In this document: piece by piece, positions 27,927 to 35,940 of the stretch
Position numbering within the stretch: the first letter of the stretch is position 1
Layout of the letters: every line of letters starts with the position of its first letter
Assembly (NCBI RefSeq): GCF_012272815.1
Contig: NZ_JAAWWL010000002.1
Coordinates: forward strand, 1,580,280 to 1,644,279
Origin: Croceivirga thetidis
Lineage (GTDB): Bacteria; Bacteroidota; Bacteroidia; Flavobacteriales; Flavobacteriaceae
Reading direction: 5' to 3'
Length of the DNA: 64,000 nucleotides
Program-made: the position numbers and the translations under genes
The notes under the pieces: model-generated
What the model was told of the DNA's origin: nothing
The model's database searches: none
What the model saw: the letters and a program-made list of their open reading frames with translations, nothing else

Positions 27927-28988
27927 TTATTTAACTAATGGAATTTTTACTTGGGCCAAAACCTCACCGTCACCTTCGTTCAAAACAAATGAAGCTTTGT
28001 CGCCGTAAAGCAATTTCAATCGTTGCTTAATGTTTTTAAGCCCTAATTGTGTGGAGTCTTTGGCAATCTTTAACTGTCCGGAGTTTGTCACATCAATCAA
28101 AAGGTATTCCCCATTTTTTTTTGTTTCCAAACTTATCGTACCCCCTTGTTTCAAATTTGAAATTCCATGTTTGGCCGCGTTTTCAATCAACAATTGAATC
28201 AACATAGGAGGTATCTGAATTTGCTCTGTATCCTTCTCGATAATTTTCGTGAATTGCAATCTATCCTCAAACTGTATTTTAGATAGGGCTATGTAGTTGT
28301 CAACCATTTCAAGTTCTTCTTCTAAAGCAATGGCATTGACATCGTTCTTTGTCAATGAATAGCGCAACATTTCAGAAAGCTTGGTCAACATTTCACGAGA
28401 TTTTTCGACATCTTCCAACATCAGTCCACGAATATTGTTCAAACTGTTGAACATAAAATGCGGATTTATCTGCCCCTTAAGTGTATTCAATTGCGCTTGC
28501 TTTAGGGTAGAATTCAGTTGCAATCGCTCCAAACGGTTTTTATTCAACCGCAACAAAAGCTTGATTACCAAATAGCAAACTGTCCATACCCCTATGATAA
28601 ATATGGAATTAATAACAAGAAGCCACACATTGTCAAAACTTTTAAGAATGTCGTGTTCGAGCTCGGATAGCTCAGGACCATATTTACCATATGCATAGCC
28701 CAAGCCATAACTGAGAAAACCATATATGCCAGCAGCCACAGTTGATGACAGTAGGATTTTGATGATTTCTGTAATGCCAAAATTTTCAAAGCCGACCTCT
28801 TTCTTTAAGTAGGCCCTAAGCAAGGAGGTTGAAAATATTCCAACAAACATTCCAGAGGTAATTGAAAAAACTACGAAAGCCGTTCCAAACTTGCTTATGA
28901 CGAATATTGAAATCAAATTAATGAAACCCCAGCCCAAAAGCTGAAGTCCCCAGAAAACCATATTTCTATTTTTCTCAAGAAAATTCAT
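27927..28988 (-). CDS. LytS-like sensor histidine kinase
   Basis: 353 residues. Four transmembrane segments fill residues 10-150. The His_kinase box contains His177 in LKGQINPHFMFNSLNN, the hallmark of the LytS/YpdA class that signals to LytTR regulators. The ATPase has the N box NAAKHGISNL and the G box GLKNIKQRLKLLYG. There is no periplasmic sensor domain, so sensing probably occurs in the membrane or by interaction with the adjacent membrane proteins. Confidence 0.93.
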   Translation of the reverse strand: MNFLEKNRNMVFWGLQLLGWGFINLISIFVISKFGTAFVVFSITSGMFVGIFSTSLLRAYLKKEVGFENFGITEIIKILLSSTVAAGIYGFLSYGLGYAYGKYGPELSELEHDILKSFDNVWLLVINSIFIIGVWTVCYLVIKLLLRLNKNRLERLQLNSTLKQAQLNTLKGQINPHFMFNSLNNIRGLMLEDVEKSREMLTKLSEMLRYSLTKNDVNAIALEEELEMVDNYIALSKIQFEDRLQFTKIIEKDTEQIQIPPMLIQLLIENAAKHGISNLKQGGTISLETKKNGEYLLIDVTNSGQLKIAKDSTQLGLKNIKQRLKLLYGDKASFVLNEGDGEVLAQVKIPLVK

Positions 28989-28999
28989 TCAATACCTGT

Positions 29000-29293
29000 T
29001 TATTCCAAATGCGTCCAAAGATAGATAAGTTTACCAACGGCGAATCCCAATCCAAAAAAGACGGCCATTACGCCAACAGTTACCATAGCTACTTTTTTCT
29101 TAGTGGGTTTTTTGACCAAACAGGCCTTTACCAATTCTTTATCCTTGCGATAACCCAAAGGAAGTAAAATCATGGCAATGACGACCATTATGGTAGCGAC
29201 TATAAGGTTTGAATTTTCAAACTTACCTAAGGCAAATATTACAGACGCTATCAAGATTGCTCCAGCGATGTATAAAGCGTTTCTAGTTTTCAT
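29000..29293 (-). CDS. Small membrane protein in the LytTR operon
   Basis: 97 residues with three predicted membrane helices (about 5-24, 27-47, 66-90) and a basic cytoplasmic loop (GYRKDKELVKACLVKKPTKKK). No recognised family. Translated 11 bases upstream of the kinase gene; likely a co-expressed modulator or coincidental membrane passenger. Confidence 0.75.
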   Translation of the reverse strand: MKTRNALYIAGAILIASVIFALGKFENSNLIVATIMVVIAMILLPLGYRKDKELVKACLVKKPTKKKVAMVTVGVMAVFFGLGFAVGKLIYLWTHLE

Positions 29294-29297
29294 AATC

Positions 29298-29483
29298 TTA
29301 AAGATTTGTACAATTATTATTCATTTTAGGAGTCTGAAGAGCAGAACTGAACATTACTCCAGCACATAAGACGGTTAATACAGGATAAATCAAACCACTG
29401 TCTTGAAAGAACATTAACACTCCTGAATACAAGAACAGAAGTCCTGCTATTACATACCCTATTTGGTCAAAATTTTTTTTCAT
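29298..29483 (-). CDS. Very small two-helix membrane protein in the LytTR operon
   Basis: 61 residues with two hydrophobic segments (about 8-25 and 31-47) and a polar tail (QTPKMNNNCTNL). Four bases separate its stop from the next start, which supports real co-translation. No recognised family. Confidence 0.68.
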   Translation of the reverse strand: MKKNFDQIGYVIAGLLFLYSGVLMFFQDSGLIYPVLTVLCAGVMFSSALQTPKMNNNCTNL

Positions 29484-29538
29484 TACTCTTATTTTTTGAT
29501 TGATTGATACTTGTTAAACTATTAAATCATCTTGCGAT

Positions 29539-29997
29539 TCAGAGGTTCTTTAAAACCCTATTTTCAACTTGCTTTTTTTGGTCCATAATAAGTCCTGCGA
29601 AAAGTCCACAAAGTAACCCTATAACTGACCCAACTATTGGTCCAAATACCAAACCGTTTGAAAATGGCACACCAAATGAAATACCCAAACATGTACCTAA
29701 CGCTAGGCCAACACCACTTCCCAAGGTTGAGTAATAATTTAAGGGCACAAAACCAAAGTCATTGGTCAAAAGGCTTTTCATTTTTGACAGACCCATTTTC
29801 ACATCTTTTTGGCTTTGAATTTTCTCAAAATTAATCTCGAACCTGGCAATTAATTGCTCCTGCTCTTCCAAGGTTAAATCTCTCTTCTTTAATTCTTTCA
29901 ATAGAAGTACTGTGCTCTTGGCCATCTTGTCATATTTGACCCCATTTAAACCACTATTTAGGTTTTCTAGCTTTTCAATTAAAGTATTCAAACTCAT
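29539..29997 (-). CDS. Protein with helical head and glycine-zipper membrane hairpin, first in the LytTR operon
   Basis: 152 residues. The first 85 are charged and helical with coiled-coil potential (LIEKLENLNSGLNGVKYDKMAKSTVLLLKELKKRDLTLEEQEQLI). The last part (about 95-145) has two hydrophobic stretches rich in Gly (GSGVGLALGTCLGISFG, GPIVGSVIGLLCGLFAG), typical of glycine-zipper hairpins that pack tightly in membranes. The function is unknown. It is 55 bases upstream of the 61-residue gene and is the likely first gene. Confidence 0.75.
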   Translation of the reverse strand: MSLNTLIEKLENLNSGLNGVKYDKMAKSTVLLLKELKKRDLTLEEQEQLIARFEINFEKIQSQKDVKMGLSKMKSLLTNDFGFVPLNYYSTLGSGVGLALGTCLGISFGVPFSNGLVFGPIVGSVIGLLCGLFAGLIMDQKKQVENRVLKNL

Positions 29998-30083
29998 TCT
30001 TCTTTTTTTTACTTGGTGACTCTTCAGATTTCAAAAAAGTTTTAAAATAGAATTAGAATAAAATACTCGTTAGTAAACCGATT

Positions 30084-30233
30084 ATGACTTTTACAATTGT
30101 TACCATGACTGTTCGTTTTAATTATGATATAAAAATATGGTCAAAACAGGGCTCTACGAAGGGATTTATGATGAGTGGTAAAGAGGTTAGACTGAACGGT
30201 AACAGCACAATTGAATTTTATGAATCACAATAA
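30084..30233 (+). CDS. Possible 49-codon ORF between operons
   Basis: An uninterrupted frame of 49 residues (MTFTIVTMTVRFNYDIKIWS...FYESQ), starting at ATG 30084 or 30105 and stopping just before a hairpin. Hydrophilic, no recognised family. It is the only open frame of any size in the 284-base gap between the two minus-strand operons and could be chance. Confidence 0.2.
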   Translation: MTFTIVTMTVRFNYDIKIWSKQGSTKGFMMSGKEVRLNGNSTIEFYESQ

Positions 30234-30257
30234 AAAAAGAGGGCCGGAGCCCTCTTT
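30232..30257 (-). terminator. Terminator of the S9 peptidase gene
   Basis: Stem AAAGAGGGC / GCCCTCTTT (30236-30244 and 30249-30257) with a 4-base CGGA loop. Read on the minus strand it is followed by a T run (the A run at 30232-30238 on the plus strand). It lies 24 bases after the stop codon. On the plus strand only a short T run follows. Confidence 0.85.
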
Positions 30258-30281
30258 CATGTAAATTTAGTTGGTCAATAA

Positions 30282-32591
30282 TTACCCCTTGATGGGTGTT
30301 GCTTTTTCTTGTTCTCCCAAGTGTTTTGCAAAAAAGCCCATCATAGCTTTATACAGTGCAATTGAGTTTTCTTCCTTGCCAAAGCCATGGCCCTCATCGT
30401 ACTTGACCATGTAGGGTACGTCTTGACCCTTGGCGCGAAGTGCTTCAACAATTTGGTCCGACTCGTTAATGTTAACCCTTGGGTCGTTTGCTCCCTGAAC
30501 AACAAATAAGGGTTTTTCAATTTTGTCTATTTGATACACCGGAGAAACTTCTTCCATAATTTTCTTTTCTTCTGGAATGGTTTCATCATACCATATTTCA
30601 CGAACGATTTCAAGATACGGCTTCCAGTATTCTGGGAAACTGTCCATAAAGGTGAACAAATTAGAAACCCCTACATAATCAACGCCACAAGCATATAAAT
30701 CAGGAGTCTTGGTCAATCCGCGTAGTACGGCATAACCGCCATGACTTCCTCCATAAATTGCCGCTTTGTCCTTATCAACATATCCTTGCTCAACCACATA
30801 CTTAAGACCGTCTTCTACATCATCCATGGCCTTTCTACCTATTTGCTTGAAACCTGACTCCAAAAACTCGCGACCATAGCCACCTGATATTCTAAAATTA
30901 ACTTGAAGGGTTGCATAGCCTCTACTGGCAAATAATTGAGCCTCGGGATTGAAACCCCAAGAATCTCGGATACCCTGAGGCCCACCATGAGGATTTACAA
31001 TTACCGGTACCTTCGCACCATCAACCGCATTTTTAGGAAGTGTAATGTAGCCATGAATGGTTTTTCCATCGCGACTTGTAAAGGTTATTGGGCGCATTTC
31101 CGCCATATCCTCTTCCTTTAACTGGGGCATTAAGTTGTAAAGGAAGGTAAATTCATCTTTCGCGACATCATAAGAATGATACTCGCCATAAAGCTTATCG
31201 CTTTGTAAAAAGACAAGAACTTTATCTTCTTCGTCAGTAGCATCAGCTATAGAGTACTGCTTACCGGGAAACGACTCGGTTACTCTTTTATGAAATTGCT
31301 TGTAGGTATCACTAAGTGGAATAATTACTTGTTTGTCCCCTTCATAGCTTACATAATCAAGCTCATAACCTCTTTTCTTTGACAATCCTAAATTGGAAAC
31401 GTCATATTTATCATTGGCGAACACTTCGGCCAATACCTTGTCTTCTTTTAGGTCATATCTGATTATTCTCGCCTTATCGCTATCAAGATTCGAAACTATG
31501 TAAGCGTCATGCTCATTTTCGGTGGCATAGTCAAAATTCAAAACAGCAAAGGTGTCCTTCCAATTCAAACTTTTCAAAACCTTGAAACCACCATTACCAT
31601 CTTGATAGTAATAATCTTGATCAACTCCATTTTTTAGTTTGGTATACCCCTTTAGGTTTCCATCTTTATCGAAATCATATCCAATAATTGGTGAAGCCGG
31701 GTCATCATTCTTAAAAAGCTGCGTCAATTCACCAGTGATTACATTCACCTTATACGGCTCAAATATTTGCGGATTGTTTTTATTCAAATTCACAATGATG
31801 TGCTCCTTATCTTCTGGTAAAAGATTTGAAAACTGGGCTTGCACCCCATCGAAAGGGGTTAGGTCTTTTAGGTTAGAACCATCTAAATCTACAGCAAAAA
31901 CATGGTAATTTTCATCACCTCCCTTATCAGTTAAAAAGGCCAATCTATTATTGTTCAACCAAGCATAGCCCCTTACCAATTCTTCCTTTTCTTCTATGGC
32001 CTTGGTTACATTGCCTGATTCTACCTCCTTTACATAAATATGTCGTTTGCCGTCATCATCTTTTTCACGATACGAAATGTATTTTCCATCAGGTGAGAAT
32101 CTAAAAGTAGAGGCCTTTGGCTTCGCAAAATAATCTTCAACGGAATATTTGAAATCTCCTTTGTCAAAAGCAACAAGAGAAGTTAGCTCATCGTCAGAAC
32201 TGGGTAACTCAGGGTTTCCTGGGATGGTTTTTTCAGTTTTTTCCAGGTTTAAAGGAAATTCCATTCCTCCTTGATAAAAAGTTCCACTGACCTTATTCGC
32301 GTCTAAGGTTCCTTCATACTTAATACCAGCCTGTTTAAATACTATGGTCAAGGTATTATCAGCGAAGGTGGTTTCATCCATCGGGATATCCGTTGCTCCT
32401 TGAGAAGGACTGTCCATAGTTGAACTTATTGTTCCATCTTCATTGGACACGTTAAAAATTAAAGGCATTTCAGCGCCTTGAACTGAAAGGGTACCTTTCC
32501 ATGTGCCCGTAATGTCCTGGGCGAACGCACCAAGACCGATAAAAAGGCCCATCACAGTTAAAAACACTTGTTTTTTGATTGTTTTTTTCAT
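30282..32591 (-). CDS. S9 prolyl-oligopeptidase-family peptidase with extra N-terminal beta domain
   Basis: 769 residues. A Sec signal peptide (AFA/QDI, about 25) is followed by a domain of about 95 residues (TGTWKGTLSVQGAEMPLIFNVS to EKTE) that looks like a small beta barrel. A propeller region (about 150-500) precedes the alpha/beta-hydrolase catalytic domain. Ser616 lies in GGSHGGY; the Asp (about 699, GANDPRV) and His (about 731, DEGHGFG) complete the triad. Likely periplasmic dipeptidyl- or oligopeptidase that helps protein use. Confidence 0.92.
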   Translation of the reverse strand: MKKTIKKQVFLTVMGLFIGLGAFAQDITGTWKGTLSVQGAEMPLIFNVSNEDGTISSTMDSPSQGATDIPMDETTFADNTLTIVFKQAGIKYEGTLDANKVSGTFYQGGMEFPLNLEKTEKTIPGNPELPSSDDELTSLVAFDKGDFKYSVEDYFAKPKASTFRFSPDGKYISYREKDDDGKRHIYVKEVESGNVTKAIEEKEELVRGYAWLNNNRLAFLTDKGGDENYHVFAVDLDGSNLKDLTPFDGVQAQFSNLLPEDKEHIIVNLNKNNPQIFEPYKVNVITGELTQLFKNDDPASPIIGYDFDKDGNLKGYTKLKNGVDQDYYYQDGNGGFKVLKSLNWKDTFAVLNFDYATENEHDAYIVSNLDSDKARIIRYDLKEDKVLAEVFANDKYDVSNLGLSKKRGYELDYVSYEGDKQVIIPLSDTYKQFHKRVTESFPGKQYSIADATDEEDKVLVFLQSDKLYGEYHSYDVAKDEFTFLYNLMPQLKEEDMAEMRPITFTSRDGKTIHGYITLPKNAVDGAKVPVIVNPHGGPQGIRDSWGFNPEAQLFASRGYATLQVNFRISGGYGREFLESGFKQIGRKAMDDVEDGLKYVVEQGYVDKDKAAIYGGSHGGYAVLRGLTKTPDLYACGVDYVGVSNLFTFMDSFPEYWKPYLEIVREIWYDETIPEEKKIMEEVSPVYQIDKIEKPLFVVQGANDPRVNINESDQIVEALRAKGQDVPYMVKYDEGHGFGKEENSIALYKAMMGFFAKHLGEQEKATPIKG

Positions 32592-32657
32592 TACATCTAG
32601 TTTTTATTAATGAATATTGGACTCGGATACCATAAGATTGTTACGAATCCGACACAT

Positions 32658-32665
32658 CAAATTTA
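32658..32665 (-). promoter_or_regulatory. -7 box for the S9 peptidase gene
   Basis: TAAATTTG on the minus strand matches TAnnTTTG exactly, 66 bases before the start codon, leaving a leader of about 60 bases. No good -33 TTG at 19 bases. Confidence 0.35.
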
Positions 32666-32731
32666 GAATAAGACGTTTTTGAATGAAATTGAATTATGGG
32701 CAGCGGTAAATTGCCCTTGGCGAACGGAAAT

Positions 32732-33256
32732 TTATTTTTTCTCCGGAGGAAACTTGGTAAGCGCCTTATCAACTACTTTTCGCAGCATGTCTTCGCGTAC
32801 CGATGGTGCAGCATTATCACGAAATCCACTTTCAGTATCAGCTTGCCAAATCAACTGATTTCTTTGGGTATCTACAAAATCGAATATTATTGCCCTATTG
32901 ATTGAGGATGAACCAATTGGTATTCCTACTGAAACGCCCCCTCCGACATTTCTTCCTCCGCCTCCAACGCCTACTCCAACTGTGTTTCCAGAAGCTCTTT
33001 GGTAAACTTCACTTTTGATATTGATTAAAAAAGTAGGCTCTTCTGATAACCGAATTCCTTTTATGGTTAAGGCAGAGTCTAAAACTCGTATCAAACGTTG
33101 CTCATCCAATTGACTTAGACCAGTATCCATTTCAGTAAAGTAATTGTAGGTGGTGTACCCAGAAAAATCAGTGCCACTTTGGTAATCGTAATTCACTCGT
33201 ACTGAACTACAAGAAAATACAAAAAATAGAAGCAATGAAAGAACTATATTTTTCAT
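32732..33256 (-). CDS. DUF4136 lipoprotein
   Basis: 174 residues with a lipobox (FSC, Cys16). The N-terminal SVRVNYDYQSGTDFSGYTTYNYF and the C-terminal AIIFDFVDTQRNQLIWQADTESGF belong to DUF4136, an envelope lipoprotein family of unknown function. A long glycine-rich stretch (VGVGVGGGGRNVGGGVSVGIPIG, about 93-115) forms a flexible loop, which is common in this family. Single gene flanked by the S9 peptidase and obg. Confidence 0.88.
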   Translation of the reverse strand: MKNIVLSLLLFFVFSCSSVRVNYDYQSGTDFSGYTTYNYFTEMDTGLSQLDEQRLIRVLDSALTIKGIRLSEEPTFLINIKSEVYQRASGNTVGVGVGGGGRNVGGGVSVGIPIGSSSINRAIIFDFVDTQRNQLIWQADTESGFRDNAAPSVREDMLRKVVDKALTKFPPEKK

Positions 33257-33315
33257 AACTAAGGGGCTTTCCTAAAGTTACAAAGTTTGTTGTGGAGTCC
33301 TCTAAAATTTGGAAA

Positions 33316-34317
33316 CTATTCGTTTAAACGCTGCCAGAGTTTATCTTTTAATTCTGCAATTCCTTTTTGCGCCACAGAAGAAATAAAAAGATACTCTACA
33401 TCGACAAAATCTTCTTTCATCAAGGCATCCATTTCAGCAATTAGTTCATCATCCAGCATATCGCATTTTGAGACGGCTACCAGTCGTTGCTTGTCCAACA
33501 TTTCTGGGTTATACCTTCTGAGCTCATCCAATAAGATTTCGTACTCTTTGGATATGTCATTGCTATCTGCAGGAATCAAAAACAATAGGGTCGCATTACG
33601 TTCTATATGCCTTAAAAAATAATGCCCCAAGCCTTTACCTTCAGCAGCCCCTTCAATAATACCGGGGATGTCGGCCATAACAAAACTTTGAAAATCTCGA
33701 TATTCAACAATACCCAAATTGGGTTTTAGCGTAGTAAATTCGTAATCAGCGATTTTGGGTTTGGCAGAGGTGATAACCGACAACAAAGTTGATTTGCCAG
33801 CATTCGGAAATCCTACAAGCCCCACATCGGCCAGAACCTTTAACTCTAAAGTAAGGTTACATTCTTCACCTTCAATACCGGATTGGGCATACCTTGGAGT
33901 TTGATTGGTCGCACTTTTAAAATGCCAGTTTCCGCGCCCTCCTTTACCGCCTTCAGCCACAATTCGCTCTTCTTGATTTTCGGTAATTTCAAACAAGACT
34001 TCTCCTGAATCCGTATTCTTGATTACCGTACCCAAAGGCACTTCAAGTATAATATCCTCACCGTTCGCACCAGTACTTCGTTGTTTACCTCCATGGCCAC
34101 CGTGGCCTGCTTTAAAGTGACGTTTGTATTTATAATGAACCAGTGTCCATAAATTACTGTTACCCCTGATAATTATATGGCCACCTCGACCACCATCGCC
34201 ACCATCCGGACCTCCCATTGCAACAAACTTTTCTCGACGAAGATGGGTAGAACCCTTACCTCCATTTCCAGAAGTCACATGAACTTTTACGTAGTCTACA
34301 AAATTACCTTCAGTCAT
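33316..34317 (-). CDS. obg: Obg/CgtA GTPase
   Basis: 333 residues. Glycine-rich Obg fold (about 1-158: [28 protein letters not shown]) followed by the G domain with P loop [20 protein letters not shown] (G3) and SKCD (G4). Essential GTPase in ribosome assembly and stress control. Lacks the C-terminal OCT extension, as in many Bacteroidota. Two small membrane genes lie between it and hpt-adk. Confidence 0.95.
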   Translation of the reverse strand: MTEGNFVDYVKVHVTSGNGGKGSTHLRREKFVAMGGPDGGDGGRGGHIIIRGNSNLWTLVHYKYKRHFKAGHGGHGGKQRSTGANGEDIILEVPLGTVIKNTDSGEVLFEITENQEERIVAEGGKGGRGNWHFKSATNQTPRYAQSGIEGEECNLTLELKVLADVGLVGFPNAGKSTLLSVITSAKPKIADYEFTTLKPNLGIVEYRDFQSFVMADIPGIIEGAAEGKGLGHYFLRHIERNATLLFLIPADSNDISKEYEILLDELRRYNPEMLDKQRLVAVSKCDMLDDELIAEMDALMKEDFVDVEYLFISSVAQKGIAELKDKLWQRLNE

Positions 34318-34357
34318 GAAATATCAAATTAATGAGTGTTAGATAAATTTTAATCTG

Positions 34358-34522
34358 TTATTTCTTTTGTTTTTCGAAAACAGTGAATAAAAAATAAAGT
34401 AAGCCAGCAACAATTATCATATTCGGCTTAAATCTATTTTGACTTAGGTAAGGAATAATTCCACTAGCTATTATCCAACCAAGAAATATTGAAATAATTA
34501 ATCTAGTAGTCCACTTATGCAT
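34358..34522 (-). CDS. Small two-helix membrane protein (54 residues)
   Basis: Translated from ATG 34522, MHKWTTRLIISIFLGWIIASGIIPYLSQ...FEKQKK. Two hydrophobic stretches (about 8-25, 36-49) separated by a polar turn (LSQNRFKPN) and a basic tail. Between obg and hpt-adk, same strand. Its length and composition are typical of real flavobacterial small membrane proteins; no family recognised. It is too short for standard ORF cut-offs. Confidence 0.55.
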   Translation of the reverse strand: MHKWTTRLIISIFLGWIIASGIIPYLSQNRFKPNMIIVAGLLYFLFTVFEKQKK

Positions 34523-34568
34523 TTATTGGAAATTTAAATTTCTTCGGCTAATAATTGCATTAAAGGTA

Positions 34569-34721
34569 TCAATCAACTCCAACCAATGAATCATCCAAAT
34601 AAAAGAGCCAGATAAAAAAGCCTATACTTACCAAAATAAACAATAAGAGGGCAAATCCAAATGTTATAAGGCAACCTTTAAAGGCGTACCTCGGTGGAAT
34701 CATCTCTTCATTATTGCCCAT
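34569..34721 (-). CDS. Small one-helix membrane protein (50 residues)
   Basis: ATG 34721, 10 bases after the hpt-adk stop. MGNNEEMIPPRYAFKGCLITFG followed by one or two strongly hydrophobic segments (about 18-42) and an acidic tail (LDDSLVGVD). The tight coupling to hpt-adk and clean start support expression. No family recognised. Confidence 0.55.
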   Translation of the reverse strand: MGNNEEMIPPRYAFKGCLITFGFALLLFILVSIGFFIWLFYLDDSLVGVD

Positions 34722-34731
34722 TTAACGAAAG

Positions 34732-35838
34732 CTATAGATTATCAATAACCTTGCTCAAACGACCTGTAATTTCGGCTATATCACCTATACCGTTAACTGA
34801 ATGAAATTTACCTTGAGCTGAATAAAAGTCTTTTAAAGGAGCTGTTTTCTCATTGTATTCGTCAAAGCGGTTTCTAATCTTATCAACATCTTGATCATCA
34901 CTACGTCCGCTTTCCTTGCCTCTTTCCAGTAAACGTTGCGTTAAAACCTCATCATCCGCTTCCAAAGCAATAGTTGCATCAACCTTCATATCCTTGCTTT
35001 CCAAAAAATTATCCAAAGCCTCCGCTTGAGCCGTAGTTCTTGGAAATCCATCAAAAATAAAACCTGCAGCATCAGGGTTTTTTTCAACTTCATCCTGCAA
35101 CATTTTAATGGTAACCTCATCAGGCACCAAATCTCCGCGGTCGATATAAGACTTGGCTAACTTGCCCAGTTCAGTATCGTTTTTCATGTTGAATCGAAAA
35201 ACGTCACCGGTTGAGATATGTTTTAAGTTGTATTTGTCTTTTAAAAACCCTGCTTGGGTTCCTTTTCCTGCGCCTGGCTTTCCAAAAAGCACTAGGTTAA
35301 TCATATGTGATGGGTTTAATTGGTATACTTCTTTTAAGTTTCGCCCAAGTTCGTTGTAGTCCAATCCGTAACCAACAATGAACTTGCTCGGTATTTCAAT
35401 ACCTACATAATCGATGGTGTATTCACCATTATAGATTTCAGATTTGTAAAACAAAGAAGCAATCTTAAATTCTTTGACATTGGTGTCTGAAAAAAGGTGA
35501 ACCAACTGCTGTAATGTTCGGCCGGTATCAATAATGTCTTCAACAATGATTACACTTCGACCCTCAATATCCTCTGAAACATCTAAAAGAGTTTCCACTA
35601 TTCCAGTAGATGTTAGGCCCTGATATGAACTGAGTTTCACAAATGAAACTTCACAATCGTGTGGATAATGTTTCATCAAATCAGAAACGAACATAAAGGC
35701 ACCATTGAGCACGCCAACAAAAATTGGGGTTTCATCGCGATAATCTTCAGCGATTTCCAATGCAATTTTCTTGACAGCAGCTTGAATCTGCTCCTCGCTC
35801 AAAAAAGGCTTGAAATGTTTGTCGTGTAGCTTTATCAC
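34732..35838 (-). CDS. Fused hypoxanthine phosphoribosyltransferase-adenylate kinase
   Basis: 368 residues, GTG start at 35838. Residues 1-178 are a purine PRTase with the PRPP loop VIIVEDIIDTGRT and the N-terminal E..I motif; this part should convert hypoxanthine or guanine to IMP or GMP. Met179 starts a complete short-form adenylate kinase (P loop GKPGAGKGT, 186-194; FDGFPRTTAQAEAL; short LID with ERGKESGRSDD). The fusion is conserved in Flavobacteriia. Both domains appear catalytically intact. Its promoter lies opposite the purK promoter. Confidence 0.95.
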   Translation of the reverse strand: MIKLHDKHFKPFLSEEQIQAAVKKIALEIAEDYRDETPIFVGVLNGAFMFVSDLMKHYPHDCEVSFVKLSSYQGLTSTGIVETLLDVSEDIEGRSVIIVEDIIDTGRTLQQLVHLFSDTNVKEFKIASLFYKSEIYNGEYTIDYVGIEIPSKFIVGYGLDYNELGRNLKEVYQLNPSHMINLVLFGKPGAGKGTQAGFLKDKYNLKHISTGDVFRFNMKNDTELGKLAKSYIDRGDLVPDEVTIKMLQDEVEKNPDAAGFIFDGFPRTTAQAEALDNFLESKDMKVDATIALEADDEVLTQRLLERGKESGRSDDQDVDKIRNRFDEYNEKTAPLKDFYSAQGKFHSVNGIGDIAEITGRLSKVIDNL

Positions 35839-35863
35839 AGCGTCCTCACTAGTTTAAGGTTGG

Positions 35864-35871
35864 CAAATATA
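35864..35871 (-). promoter_or_regulatory. -7 box for hpt-adk
   Basis: TATATTTG on the minus strand matches TAnnTTTG exactly, 26 bases before the GTG start, giving a leader of roughly 20 bases. Part of the 102-base divergent region shared with purK. Confidence 0.45.
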
Positions 35872-35927
35872 CAGTTTTTAAGGCGTTCTTTTTGAGGTGA
35901 TTTCAGGTGGGTTTCTGCAATTCGCTG

Positions 35928-35935
35928 TATTTTTG
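35928..35935 (+). promoter_or_regulatory. -7 box for purKE, start codon near +1
   Basis: TATTTTTG matches TAnnTTTG; its last base is 6 nt before the purK ATG (35941), so a leaderless transcript is predicted. No TTG at ideal -33 spacing. Confidence 0.45.
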
Positions 35936-35940
35936 TTGGA

